Origin: Calycina herbarum
Lineage: Eukaryota; Ascomycota; Leotiomycetes; Helotiales; Pezizellaceae
Assembly: GCA_001414485.1 (NCBI GenBank)
Contig: LLEY01000062.1
Coordinates: 274,395-338,394 of the forward strand
Direction: 5' to 3'
Length of the DNA stretch: 64,000 nucleotides
Every line of letters begins with the position of its first letter. Positions within the stretch are counted from its first letter, which is position 1. This document shows, one piece after another, positions 11,802-22,518 of the stretch. Both the position numbers and the translations under genes were made by a program. Under the pieces are notes generated by a model that saw only the letters and a program-made list of their open reading frames with translations, was not told the DNA's origin and searched no databases.

Positions 11802-13078
11802 TTACAATTCTGTTCTAGCAGCACCCAGAGCAATTAAATCCAACCACTTCGCAAGCCTAAACACAATTAGTCACAACCCCCCATGATAAAATTGGAAGAA
11901 AAACTCACCTGAACCCTGCTCTCGCAACTAAAGTCTCAACAACAGGAACTGCAGCCTCAAAATACTCACCACCCAACTCCACATTCTCCACGCCATCCTT
12001 CCCCTTTGGTAACACGGTCGAACAAACATAAGCATTCGACTCTCCGGCCCAAATCAGAGCACTGCTTTCCGGGTCTTCTAGAGACATTCCATTGAGCCAT
12101 TCATTCTCAGCTTGAGATTTGTAGATTCCGTTCCGGATCGAATCTGTGAGATTTGCGGCCCATGCCTGAGCGAAAGGGAGGGCGTATCCTCCAATATGCG
12201 TTTCCGGGATTGAGGTATCCCAAACATGGTGGAGGTTAGTTGGGTGGGTTGCAAAGAGGACGGGAATGGAGTTTCCGCCACGGAGGAGAGCTTCAGTGTG
12301 TAGTGGTTGATGGATATCGCCGAGGAACTAGGATTGTGAGTTTTGCATGTGGGAAGTAGAAGGTAATGCAAGAGAATAATTCATTGACTTTTCTCCACAT
12401 TGGAGTTGTGGCGATAGAGATAACCTTAGTACCGCCAAGGGCATACATCTCAACCAACATGGTCCAAACAAGGTCGAGGAAATGAATAGCATGACACTTG
12501 TTACATGGACAAGGAATAGAGAAATATCGTAGAAGAATTTTGAGAAACTCACGTGAACGATGAACTAATTAATCGTTAGATCTTTTCGACAATGAATGCT
12601 CCATAAACATACCTTCGCAGCCATATTTCTCATATACGCCAGCGTACTCGGATCAAGCAATTGCCTCGTCTAATTCCACTATTAGTCCTCTCCCAACGTT
12701 CCACCGGTCTACACCAATCAACACCAGCTTCAAAACAAAACCTACATAATTCGCAACAGCCCCAACAATACAACCCTCTTTAGCACAATCCCTCTCCATT
12801 TTCACTCCGCACCACAAAGGTGGCTCATCTTCAGCATCGATAAAGTGTAACGGTGCGCTAAATCTCCCAGCAGCCGTATACCTAAAACTATCAGCCCAGG
12901 TGGCGATATTAGCGAGATAGTGTTCAGTGTCGTTGTAAAGAATAGATTGAAAGAGGAGAGCGGTTGGTGGGGAAACGAAGTTGGATGCAATGTAGGCGAC
13001 TGTGGTATGGCCGAGGGTTCCCCACGCGCTTGTGAGAGGGAGGAGCGCGAGGAGGGTTGTTGGAACGTGTATCTTCAT
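11802..13078 (-). CDS. Secreted S1/P1-type zinc nuclease
   Basis: Exons are complement(12746-13078), (12613-12669), (12553-12564), (11909-12327) and (11802-11856), 291 aa. This enzyme family cleaves single-stranded DNA and RNA, releasing 5'-nucleotides, using three zinc ions. The signal peptide MKIHVPTTLLALLPLTSA would cleave before WGTLGH, giving the N-terminal Trp and His zinc ligands. Other ligands visible are Asp in ATWADS, His in PLHFID, His at the end of the micro-exon, Asp and His in GDIHQPLH, and His and Asp in LHHVWD. The third exon is only 12 nt (FIVH) and carries one predicted zinc ligand. The intron after it is long (225 nt). All splice joins are phase-consistent. Secretion suggests nutrient scavenging or saprotrophic/host-associated nucleic acid breakdown. 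Confidence 0.9.
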
Positions 13079-14592
13079 TTTTGAGATGGATGAGATGAGA
13101 TGAGACGAGAGATAGATGAAGAAAGTGTGGCAGGGAAGGAAATGAGAGTCTATTATAAGTGAGGGGTACGGGTGATGAGCGTTGTTGATGGTTTTGAGAC
13201 ATTGGGGTGTTGTTGTTCTGATTGGCCGTGAGCTCTTGATAACCCTCGGCACGTGACAGCGTATAACCCACGTGTTTCATCACAACCACTTTGGGAATAA
13301 TAGAAGGGCTAAGGAACAATGTACCACTTGATTGGTTAGAATCAAAGCTTTGCTATGAAGAATTAATGAAAAGACGATGCAGCTTGCAACGTGGAACAAG
13401 AATCTTCCAACTAAATTTAAGAAGAACCCAAGCTTCCCGAACCAGCCAATCAAAATGCTCTTACTTCAGAGTAGGAGTAGAAGACCAGACCACAGACCCA
13501 AAGGGAGGGAAAATATAAACTATCAGTAAGCTAGAATTAGTTTCATCTCTGCGTCTTACAAACACAGCATAATCTCGACGTATTTTATGAGAGCGGAACT
13601 ATTGTCAGCAGGTTGCGGAGAGTTCCACCTAAAAGCAGCACTGTAGCACTGCGGTCCGTTCAACCTTTCCAGGACAATTGAAGTAATTTCCCTTAAAATC
13701 TGTAACAATATATAAGAATTTAACCCAAGAAATTATTGAAAAATAATATATCATCTGAGATAATGTTACTGAATTTGGTTGCTCTGGCTATTTAGAATAA
13801 TTTCAAATAATAAATAAAGTTACGACCATATTAAAATTTAAGGAAAATGAGTAAAATTACTTGTAGTCTGATGTAAAGTTACTTAATCTCATTGTCTTCG
13901 TTATTTAGGATAAAATCAAATAACTGATGAACTTATGATAATCTAGGTAGTTGTTCTAACTTTCCGAGAAAATTCCACTCTGACCTTTGTCGTCCATCGC
14001 ACTGGAAACATTGTGCGAAGAACTCTCGTAATCACTGCTTATGATAGGCTGCAAGTTCCAATTTAGTCGACTCCGTCTGGTTGCCCGTGGTAGAAAACTG
14101 ATGTTTTTTTGTAATTTTATCAGAGAGATCTCAATGTTTGCATCCATAAAAGCGTCGCGACCCAGCCTCCCGTCTTAGGCACGCGCCCTCTTATTACACA
14201 ACGACCGCACCTTAAAAACTCAACGCCAGCTGTAAAATGGAAGTATGTGAGTGTTTAATTAAATACATCCCTATCTCTTTATATATAGAAGTATTCTTAC
14301 CAAGCACTATCTAACGGTGCGGAAAGTCGAGTTTTCAGGACTCGGGCTTGGTCGCACTCAAGCCTCCTTTGCGACCCCCTTGACCTTTTGCCACTCTCTA
14401 CAGATAATTACCTGATAGGGCTTAGATTATAAAAGAGTTGCTGATATATAATAGGGTAGAGATGGGCGGTTCTTCGTGCTTCTTACTTTTTTTTTGGTAA
14501 GGTTGAGCTAGTTAATCATATGGCCGTACTCGTTCTCCTCCCAACGTTTAATAAATCAATAAGAAGTTTTTTTTTAACCAACAGAGCTTCTA

Positions 14593-14650
14593 CGTACAAA
14601 CTTACGACGGATTCCTGATGCATACAAACTTGCGACCAGCTCCTAATACG
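14593..14650 (+). repeat. Degenerate two-copy repeat upstream of the dehydrogenase
   Basis: The motif TACAAACTTACGACGGATTC is followed by ATACAAACTTGCGACCAGCT, two related units of about 29 nt. They contain CGA/CGG triplets and lie just upstream of the better-conserved 44-nt repeats. Confidence 0.5.
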
Positions 14651-14674
14651 TACCCGGTGAATAAGTGTGTCTTG

Positions 14675-14762
14675 CGGAGGTTCAAGCGGAGCTCAAGACT
14701 GCAACGGACATAAGTAATCGGAGGTTCATGCGGAACTCAAGCCTGCAACGGATATAATTAAT
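14675..14762 (+). promoter_or_regulatory. Two 44-nt tandem repeats with CGG triplets, candidate zinc-cluster binding sites
   Basis: Copies at 14675-14718 and 14719-14762 each start CGGAGGTTCA and contain three CGG triplets in the same orientation. The first two are spaced by nine bases and the third is in CAACGGA. Zn2Cys6 regulators bind CGG triplets, and a Zn2Cys6 gene lies 1.1 kb downstream of the dehydrogenase (16050-17396). The repeats are 137-224 nt upstream of the ATG, ending just before a TATA-like element. Binding is inference. Confidence 0.6.
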
Positions 14763-14766
14763 TGAG

Positions 14767-14775
14767 ATATATAAG
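14767..14775 (+). promoter_or_regulatory. TATA-like element
   Basis: ATATATAAG lies about 125 nt upstream of the dehydrogenase start codon and immediately after the CGG repeats, a sensible core-promoter position. Confidence 0.45.
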
Positions 14776-14898
14776 TCCCTCTTATCCTCCGTTCTTCCAT
14801 CAAATCAAAAGCATCTAACTCAGAAACCCTCGATCAGAAATTCATTTTCTCAAACGGAAAGCACTTTCCAAATTCAACAAAATAACAGATAATTCACA

Positions 14899-16006
14899 AT
14901 GGCCAACAAACTCAAGTCATTCACAAATGACCTCAAACTCGATGCCTTCACCAAAACCTACCACCAATCTCTCTACCCAGCTATATCGCCTGAGAACCCC
15001 CTCCTCTCAGCAACTGGGAAAGTCATCCTTGTAACAGGAGGTGGCACTGGGATCGGTAAAGCAACCGCAACTGCCTTCGTTCAAGCCGGAGCCGAAGCAG
15101 TAATCATCGGTGAGTACCCAGTTTCTCTGAGTAAAATGTCTCCTTTGGGTGAATCCTAGAGCTGAGATATTCCTCGTTCTCCAATTTTCTACACCTCCGT
15201 GGTGCTGGAGCTTCTTATTCATTCTACTCATTATACATTGCCAAAGAAGTATACTGACTCCGAGATTCTGTAGTGGGACGACGAGAATCAGTCCTCCAAT
15301 CCGCCGTCTCTGAGCTCTCAAAGCTCGGGAAAACAAAAATCTCATACGAAGTAGCCGATGTTACCGATTCGGTAGCCGTCAAAAAGGTCTTCGACTCGTT
15401 GATAAAAACCCATGGAAAGATCGATGTTCTGGTAGCAAATGCGGGTTATCTCGATCAACACAAGTCTATCGTCGATTCGGAGCTTTCCGACTATTGGCTC
15501 AGTTTCGAGATCAATGTTAAAGGTCTCATCATTTTCTCTCAAGCCTTTCTGAAGATCTCCAAACCAGGGGCAACGATTATCAATATTTCTTCTGCAGCAG
15601 GCTTCATTCCTTACATCCCTGGTTATTCAGCCTACAGTACTTCAAAGGCTGCAGGAGCAAGATTCATGGAGTATCTTCATCATGAAAATCCTGAGTTGCG
15701 CGTTTTCAGTCTGCAACCGGGACAGATAATCACTGATATGTCTACGAATGCTGGATTGCCGAACGAGAATTGTGACGATGTTGGTAAGTTGTGTCTTGTG
15801 AATTAGTGCTTGGAAAATTGAAGCTAATTTTGATAGAACTTCCCGGGGGTGTTTGTCTCTGGTTTGCAAGCCAGGAATCGGAGTTTATGCGTGGAAGATT
15901 TATGTTTTCAAACTTTGATGTCGAAGAGATGAAGGCTAAGGCAGAAGAAATTGAGGGGAAGAATCTCTTTACCGTCGCTTTGAGTGGATGGAATTCAGGC
16001 GCTTAG
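14899..16006 (+). CDS. Short-chain dehydrogenase/reductase (classical SDR)
   Basis: Exons are 14899-15109, 15274-15783 and 15837-16006 (296 aa). The cofactor motif TGGGTGIG near residue 50 sits in a Rossmann fold, followed by GRRESV, which tends to favour NADP(H). The structural NAG motif is VANAG. The catalytic set is Ser in NISSAAG and YSTSK as YxxxK. The C-terminal PGGVCLWFAS is typical of substrate-lid regions. The enzyme would oxidise or reduce a small alcohol or ketone; the substrate is unknown. The first intron is unusually long for this window (164 nt). It converges on the Zn2Cys6 gene with only 43 nt between coding ends, and the CGG repeats upstream suggest control by a zinc-cluster factor. 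Confidence 0.9.
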
Positions 16007-16049
16007 ATATGTGAATTGGCCGAGTTATATTTTGTTTATAACGCTCACC

Positions 16050-17396
16050 TCACGAATCCTAGGTTGATTGTTAGTGTAAGAAGGAATAAATATACAAACA
16101 TCTTACCTGACATAATGGTGGGAACATGTCACATGTTTTTGATCCGTTTAAAGCGACACATACCATAAGACCAAGATCTTCGAAATCACCTGGTGTTGCT
16201 CCATTCAAAGCGAGGTCCCACTGCTTTATGACGACTTGATAATGAGGTTTCTCCTTGAATACTCTTTCCCATTCATATTCCAATTGTGTATTCCTGCGAA
16301 ATGCTTAGCAGTCTGTATATTGAATATAAAGCATGAGTACTCACCAGAGAGCTTCTTGTGCTGTAAAAGACAATGTGTTCACTTTATTTGCCACGGAATC
16401 GTAGCCAAATTTCAAGAACGAGTAAGTTCCTTGGAGCATATATGCACACAGTATCGTGCGTCGACAACTTTCTTTGAAAACCCAATCTTTCCATGATGTT
16501 TCCCAGTTCGTTGCCACTGAAGTACTGTCCTCATATCTTAGAGGTAGCTGCTCAGTCTGCTCATTCAGTTTTTCAGCCCATTGGATCAGTGTAGTTTCAG
16601 TCATCTCAGCCTCCGCCCTCAATCGAATATCACCATCGAACAACCTTATAATCTGATAAAGCAACAACGCTTGTACCGAGGCCAACAACTCGCTAGCTGT
16701 GGGCTCACTTCTCCGCCTATAAACCAACTCTTTAACCTTTCTACTCAAATTACCAAAAACCATACGCTCATTATCCTGGGTCTTACAGCTATACAGTGCA
16801 CAAGAGCTTAGAGCATCCTGCAAAACGGCCGGATGAGGCTGATTATTCGGAGGACGATGGATAAAAGGCGTCTGACCATTCTTCAGAAACATGGCCGGAT
16901 GAGCTTGGAATTGACGAGATATGAAGCGGACTCTTTCGTGATAGATTTCTCCAGTCGTAATCGCGATGGGCTCATCTGTGAATTGAGCCGCATTGATACT
17001 GTCATCAAATTGGTTGCAGGGGTCGATTTGAAGTTCTTCTTCTTCTCCGTTCTGAGCTGGCCACTGGATATCAAAGTCTGGTCCGGGTGTTAATGTTGCA
17101 AGCCATGATGGCTCGATGAAAGCTGCTGCCTCCCCGTTTTCGTTCCATAGATCACCCCCAAACAATGGCAAATTGTCCATCGGGTAAGCCGAGAGGTCCG
17201 CAGAAATCCCAAGTGAGTTCGCATTCCCAGATCCTGCCTGATTGGAAACATTGTTTGCAACATTTGGCCGGTCGTTTCGATTTAGAGAACAGACAAGGTG
17301 CTTGGCCGTGCATCTCTGGCAATTCCCTGATGTGAATTCGCATCGTCGTTTTGACTTGACGCAATTTGAGCAAGATTTTCGATAAGGAGGAGCCAT
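16050..17396 (-). CDS. Zn2Cys6 binuclear-cluster transcription factor
   Basis: Exons are complement(16345-17396), (16107-16293) and possibly a 9-nt terminal exon (16050-16058), 415 aa. The cluster starts at residue 9 with the exact spacing C-x2-C-x6-C-x6-C-x2-C-x6-C (Cys 9, 12, 19, 26, 29, 36) and basic residues KSKRR between. The rest is a middle region with Trp and Leu typical of small aflR-like or pathway-specific regulators, including HPAVLQDAL and GLMVCVAL near the end. It should bind CGG-containing DNA in the nucleus. The last exon is uncertain: without the final intron the protein reads through to a stop near 16071. Convergent with the dehydrogenase at 14899-16006. Confidence 0.85.
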
Positions 17397-18747
17397 GTTC
17401 GTTACAATCTCGAAGATTGTTGGACTGTGGGTGATGCGGAGGAAAGGTGGTGGTGATTTGAAATGCTACGCTGGCAGCCTTGCCGCTCTAAAGTACATAG
17501 GGCCGCTGCTATAAGTAACCAAGTAAATACTTGCATCAGACTTCACTTCAAATATCTCAATCTTACTTGATACGAATTACAATTCCCTCTTCTGTATCTT
17601 TGAGATTTAGTAAATGACCAAAAGGATTCTATTCTTGACCAGGGGTGTTGAAATTTGGTTTGGATGACGTCACTCACTGTTCCTCGTCTATCTAACTTTA
17701 TTTAATAGGGTTAGCTAGAATGACTCTCAATTGACTTGGGAATTTTCATAAATCTTGATGTTCAGTTTAATTACTCTAAGCTGATCGCATAACTTTGTTA
17801 CTGAAGCAAGTACACGAGGAACGTGACGCTCTTACCAAATGTACAATTCATTGAACGCACTCGGGAGAATAGGTTGGCTGGACTTCTGGTTCTCTTATTT
17901 TGCTGGATTGACACTATATGTATCGGTTGTAACCTAACAATTCTGGCCTTCACGTTAGTATGAAGGAATCACCACCTCTCGGCAACTGAATCAACCAGAA
18001 AAATAAAAGTATTGTCTCACTTATAAGTTGCCATCAACACTCCCTGCCAAGTAGCTGTCCCCAAAACCAAGAAACTATCATATCCATATCTCAGATATCA
18101 TCCAAGCCTTCCGAAAGAATACTCAACTGTCAAGAGACCAAAAGAAAGCAAGGGTCGAAGCATTGAAGAATCGGCGAAAGGAGAAGAAAAATAACGAGAA
18201 CAAGAAAGAGGAAAATTAGGCACCTGTATAGAAATTGTTCTATTCATGATTTTTATAGGAGGACTCTTAGTAGACAATGAAAGGCGTTCGACCATCTCTC
18301 GTTGTTCCAACCCTAGAGAACAATCCAAAGTGTTTACCAAGACGGTTAGAACAATTGAACTTCAATGTCCGAAACGAACTAGGTTAATTACCTTGAATAA
18401 TCCTAGAGAGTTGGAATAATGAGAGGTGTATACAGGCACAAACCTGAAGTATTTACTGCTACTTTTACTGTCCATTGCGAGGAGTACTAATGACTTGAGA
18501 TGACGGAATATATCAGACCAGCTGGCCTTCGCGCTAGAGTCAACGAATCATCACCTTTCGGTAATAGGCGTCTAACGTGAGGTAGGTGTACTAGTTCGAG
18601 CAAGCTAGACAAATCACCTCGTCTTATATAAAATATCTCTCCATATTCCCACATAAATGTCCACAAATATCTTGCACCCAGGCCTTCCTGCAACAAATAA
18701 AAATCCTCGCTTCACCCCAAAAGAGCACAATCCAAGATCCATCCACA
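17397..18747. other. Intergenic region, 1.35 kb
   Basis: This holds the promoters of the Zn2Cys6 gene (minus) and the hypothetical membrane protein (plus). Two related stretches near 17943-17990 and 18523-18570 share GGCCTTC.CG.TAG and a TCACC.CTCGG-like end, suggesting an old local duplication. A short motif near 18447 is repeated near 45856. No gene is supported. Confidence 0.45.
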
Positions 18748-19191
18748 ATGGGCCAACCAAACAACCATAAAATCACCGATCTCGAGAAAGGACCACAGCG
18801 ACCCCCCACACCCAACGATCCCGCGACCAGACTTTCAAGAGAAGCAAACCCCTCAGAAACACCATTGCCCCCTTATGAAGAACACGAATTCTCAGAGTCG
18901 ACAAATCTCATTGATTCGAAGTCCCAAGACTACGAAAGCGAGAACGAAGAATACTCAAGGAGAGCAAGAGAAAGGTGTAAAAGAGTAGAAGATTCAAAAG
19001 CCACAGGCTGGGACGACAAATGGGAGAAGAAAAAAGAGAAGTTCAGGGTGATAAGAAAGAGGCATGAGAAAAATGAGGAGCCGTTGCCGAAATGGCAGAA
19101 ATGTTTGTTGTTTTTCATAGCATTAGGAGGCCTGGCATTGTTCAGGCCCATACCTATTCTTCTGGTTACTTATTCATCGCAATTTGTGTAG
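18748..19191 (+). CDS. Hypothetical single-pass membrane protein, 147 aa as read
   Basis: I do not recognise the family. The protein starts with a proline- and acid-rich cytosolic-type segment, then a charged coiled-coil-like region rich in Lys/Glu/Arg (residues 70-115), then one hydrophobic helix (WQKCLLFFIALGGLALF, extended by PIPILLVTYSS). It ends with TAG right after the helix. The same frame remains open downstream to 19479, so the TAG may be a nonsense change in a longer gene. I looked for a GT..AG intron ending at this TAG and found no convincing donor that preserves the downstream frame. As read, it would be a tail-anchored protein. Confidence 0.5.
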   Translation: MGQPNNHKITDLEKGPQRPPTPNDPATRLSREANPSETPLPPYEEHEFSESTNLIDSKSQDYESENEEYSRRARERCKRVEDSKATGWDDKWEKKKEKFRVIRKRHEKNEEPLPKWQKCLLFFIALGGLALFRPIPILLVTYSSQFV

Positions 19192-19479
19192 GTCGTGACC
19201 ACCAAGCCTACATTCTCCTCGGAAAATGTTACTGGCATAGTCAATATTGAAGGGATGTTTCAATTTTCTTCTCAGGCTGAAGAGTGGGCGAAAAAGTTCC
19301 GGGAGAACTTCGAGAAGAAGATGGAGAGCGGGGAGTTGTTGGAATCTAAAGGAGATGCGGGAGAGGTTGGGAATGTGACTGGGGTTGAGATTGAAGTCAA
19401 GAAGGACTATTTGAGGAATAAGATGCAACACGGTGATTCTAAGATACAATTTGGGAAGTTGCTTTGGAAAAACACGTAG
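19192..19479 (+). pseudogene. Detached 3' part of the preceding gene, after an in-frame TAG
   Basis: The frame of the gene at 18748 continues after the TAG for 95 codons plus a stop. It encodes a soluble, charged, helix-prone segment (SSQAEEWAKKFRENFEKKM) with NVT glycosylation-type sites. Its length and composition look coding. It is either the lost lumenal domain of the upstream gene after a CAG-to-TAG change, or part of a readthrough or sequence-error case. Confidence 0.45.
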
Positions 19480-20537
19480 ACATATTATAAAGCTGGAAGT
19501 GGATTAATTCCATTTAACTCATACCACATTCAAAGCTCCCATGAGCACCTGACTCCTCTCAACCGAGCAAAAATGTGTGTACTCAACACATCTTTCCCGC
19601 TAAAAAATGTCCCACATCGCAACAATTTCAGTAGCACCAGGCAGTTGTAATTAAATTACCACAAGTTCAAGTCTTATCGCTAGGATCTCTTACTGTCGAA
19701 ATATATTGTACTGTCAAAGGGATGACCATCCTCAATCATTTAAACAACTTTCGGATCCCTTCCCTAACCTAAACTTCCCCTCAGTAGCTCCTTTCATAAT
19801 CCCGATCAAACACATCATCTGATTTCTCCCCCAACAACCATCAAACACTCCACAATTATTGTTGTTCTCTCAGCAGTTTCAAATAGTGCGGCCTTGATTT
19901 TATAATCTACAAATCCGTAGAAACGAAAAGTTCACACACCAACAACACACAAAAACGTGACCCAGAAAAAACGGCGGGGGGAAAATAATCGATGATTTAA
20001 TCGATTATTTTTATCGACATGCAACAAAACTCCGAATTGGGACTGAAACACGTGAACACCAGGGCCTGGTATCCCTGGTGTGTCTGTCACTCTTTGGCTT
20101 GATTGGATATTGGATATGATGTAACGAAACAAAAAGAGATGGGCCTTCGTCGCCTTCGGACTAGCCACTTTGTGGACAACCCGAAGGAGACCCGGGAATT
20201 TGTTTTCCATACTTTAGAGGAAAACTATACTTCGCAAACCTCTTTTGACATTTCTTTAATTAGATATTGCTACTCTACTGTCCTGTAAAGTAACAATGCC
20301 AAATATCGTACCCCACCCACCGCTCTCCACATACACCAGCAGAATTAGCAATACAATGCAACCCGATCTTCCCCTCCCACCATTCCATCTTCCCCCACCC
20401 ATAAAAGCAAAGTTTGAAAACAAAAAAAAGCAAAAATATTCAGGGTATCTACTTTTGAAAAGGGGCCCAGATGTGACAAAACTTCCTTCCATGCAATCCA
20501 TAAACTCCAAACACCACATCAAATGTTTATGTATCAC
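19480..20537. other. Intergenic region between converging genes
   Basis: No gene is supported. It contains the 3' ends of the genes on both sides and a perfect short palindrome at 19984-20009, listed separately. A C-rich stretch at 20310-20410 is low complexity. Confidence 0.5.
19984..20009. repeat. Perfect 10-bp inverted repeat with ATCGAT core
   Basis: AATAATCGAT, a 6-nt spacer, then ATCGATTATT. It could form a hairpin or bind a dimeric protein. It lies downstream of the Clr2-like gene on the minus strand, so a role in transcript 3' ends is possible but not shown. Confidence 0.5.
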
Positions 20538-22518
20538 TCAATGCCCCAAGCCCCCACCATAAAACTCATGATGCACCCCAGCAGGATCCAAATCCATAAA
20601 CTGGTCAATATCCGACTCCACAAACGTCAAATCTGTCGTAGTAGTCGGTGGCTGTTGAAGATCAGGAAATACGTCATCAGCAGGAGGACCATCCAAACCC
20701 CGCGAGACCTTGAAATCAGCAGGGACCGCTCTTCCCAAGGTATCTCTGCGATTCTTCTTTCGTGACTCGACATTGTTATTTTTATCTCTTCGACCGTTCA
20801 TGAATTCCCCCGCGTCGCTAGTACGACCTTTGACGAGCTCATCCTGGAAGACCTGTGCTCCCCGGAGGATGGGGAGAAGTGTTCGGGTTTCATACCATCG
20901 ACCTTTAACATCTGCTACTCCTTTGCGTGCAGCTGGTTCTAGCAAGCGCCATTCGTAATATAGGCCAGTCTTCGCTTGGTCGGCGACTTCGTTTCTGAAG
21001 CGAAGATCCGTAACCATACGTGCAGGTAGATCTGGTGTAGGCCAATCTGAGCGGTTTCTATACGGGGTGGGCATCTCAACCCATTTGTAAACATCACCAA
21101 CGAATGTTAACTGGGAGGCGCCAGTTGGAGCCGTAAGTTCAATCAGTTTATGGACGATGAGCACAATGATATCTTTGCTATCAGTTCCCCGCAGCCGAAT
21201 TGGCTCCCCTACCCAAACCTTTTCAGCACCCAGAAACATTCCCCGGTAATGCACTTCTCCCGGACCTGCAAGAGCATTATCAATTCGGTCGTAAAGCGAA
21301 TAGCTAGAGTCGATGACTTTTGCAGCAAGAATACTGCCATCAACCACATAATCGCGCGATTGACCTCCATCGAGCTCTCCTCTCAGAACTCGCTCCCACG
21401 GCACCTGATCATATGTGAGATTTTGTATTGCAGGAACCGTTGTAGAAGGGACACTCCATGCCAACCAAGGTCTGATGGATGCTTCGTCGTCCTTGATCTG
21501 CCAGGGTTGGTGCTGAAAGGGATTTGAAAGAGGCTGAAGAAGGTAGCGGGGCTTGTCATTTTGTAACTGTCGTTTCGAAATTATACCAAGTCTCCAATTC
21601 AACCCATTATTAAACCACACCAATTCCCCAGATCTGTATAAATATTTTCCGTTGGATGCGCCATCCGCTCTCTGCTCGGGAGATGTATTTAGGGCTATAG
21701 AATTTGGCTGTAGGGTTGATCTGTTTTGTGTAGCATTTGGTGGGAGTCTGGAGGTAATTGCCGGCGTAGAGTGTACCTGTTGTATAGCTGGTAATTTCAT
21801 TAGTATATATAATTAAAAACCCCGAAAGGAATTATGTTACCCTTGGTAGGCGCGGCTGCAGTAGCAGAAGCAGAAGCAGAAGCAGGAGGTTTGGTTTCTT
21901 TCTTGAGCTGCGACGTAGCCCTACCACTTTCCTCGATTTCATCCTCTCCATCTGGCGAGCAAATTTTGCATGAGCAATTGACTGGATCGCCTTCCTTGTC
22001 TACCGCAAGCCATAGGAGATGATGGAAGAAATCTGCGGGACTCCTATATCGCTTTTTCCGACCTTGTGGATGACCATAAAGATATGCATCCTGTCTCTCA
22101 AAGACCCCCGCCGCGTGTTTCCCTTTCTCTCTTGATTTGTCGCCATTAACCTTATCGACGTTGTATTTCAGGTGCTCCCATAGCACATAGCCTTCGGGAA
22201 TTTCGGAAAGTATATAGCTTTTGTCCAAGGGGTTGTCAGTGTTGGCAGACGAAGAGGGGCAGCCGTAGAGAGAGGTTTACTATGATGTTCTTTTCCACCC
22301 AGCCGGTGCATTAGCATGCCACCAAGCTTCCGTCTCCAATCTACAGCTTTTGGTTCCTCGGGATCCAACCTCTTGTAGCAATCAACCATGCCTTTGGGGT
22401 CGGGGGTATCATCTTGCTGAGCTGCTGTCGGCTCGTTTGGCTCGCTGGTTCCGGATCGGGTAGGTACCGCGAAGAGGCCATCTGATCTGACAATGGTGAT
22501 GGGATAGTAAGGAGCCAT
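20538..22518 (-). CDS. clr2: Clr2-like transcription-silencing protein
   Basis: Exon 3 is complement(20538-21787) and exon 2 ends at 21841, joined by a 53-nt intron with a TACTAAT branch site. Exon 1 is complement(22281-22518), starting MAPYYPITIVRSDGLF. In fission yeast Clr2 belongs to the SHREC complex, which removes histone acetylation and silences heterochromatin. The evidence is the Clr2 N-terminal signature around GYVLWEHLK, DAYLYGHPQGRKKRYRSPADF, HHLLWLAV and the CxCKxC pair, and the C-terminal module beginning GELVWFNNGLNWRLGIIS. The exon 1-2 junction is unresolved. The acceptor that keeps the conserved-looking SYILSEIPEG (exon 2 from 22217) is one base out of phase with the only good donor (22280). 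The phase-correct acceptor (exon 2 from 22191) removes that segment. The C-terminus is acidic. Head-to-head with the SNF2 gene at 23182. Confidence 0.8.

Larger units (their letters stand above)
13079..14898. other. Intergenic region, 1.8 kb, partly AT-rich
   Basis: This holds the divergent promoters of the nuclease (minus) and the dehydrogenase (plus). From 13680 to 13960 the sequence is strongly AT-rich and featureless. CGG-containing repeats occupy 14593-14762 and a TATA-like element follows. No gene is supported. Confidence 0.55.

Noticed and set aside
14899..17396. A secondary-metabolite gene cluster made of the dehydrogenase, Zn2Cys6 factor, second SDR, acyltransferase relic and ABC transporter.
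   Set aside because: No backbone enzyme (polyketide synthase, NRPS, terpene cyclase) is in the window, and the pieces are separated by housekeeping chromatin and ubiquitin genes.
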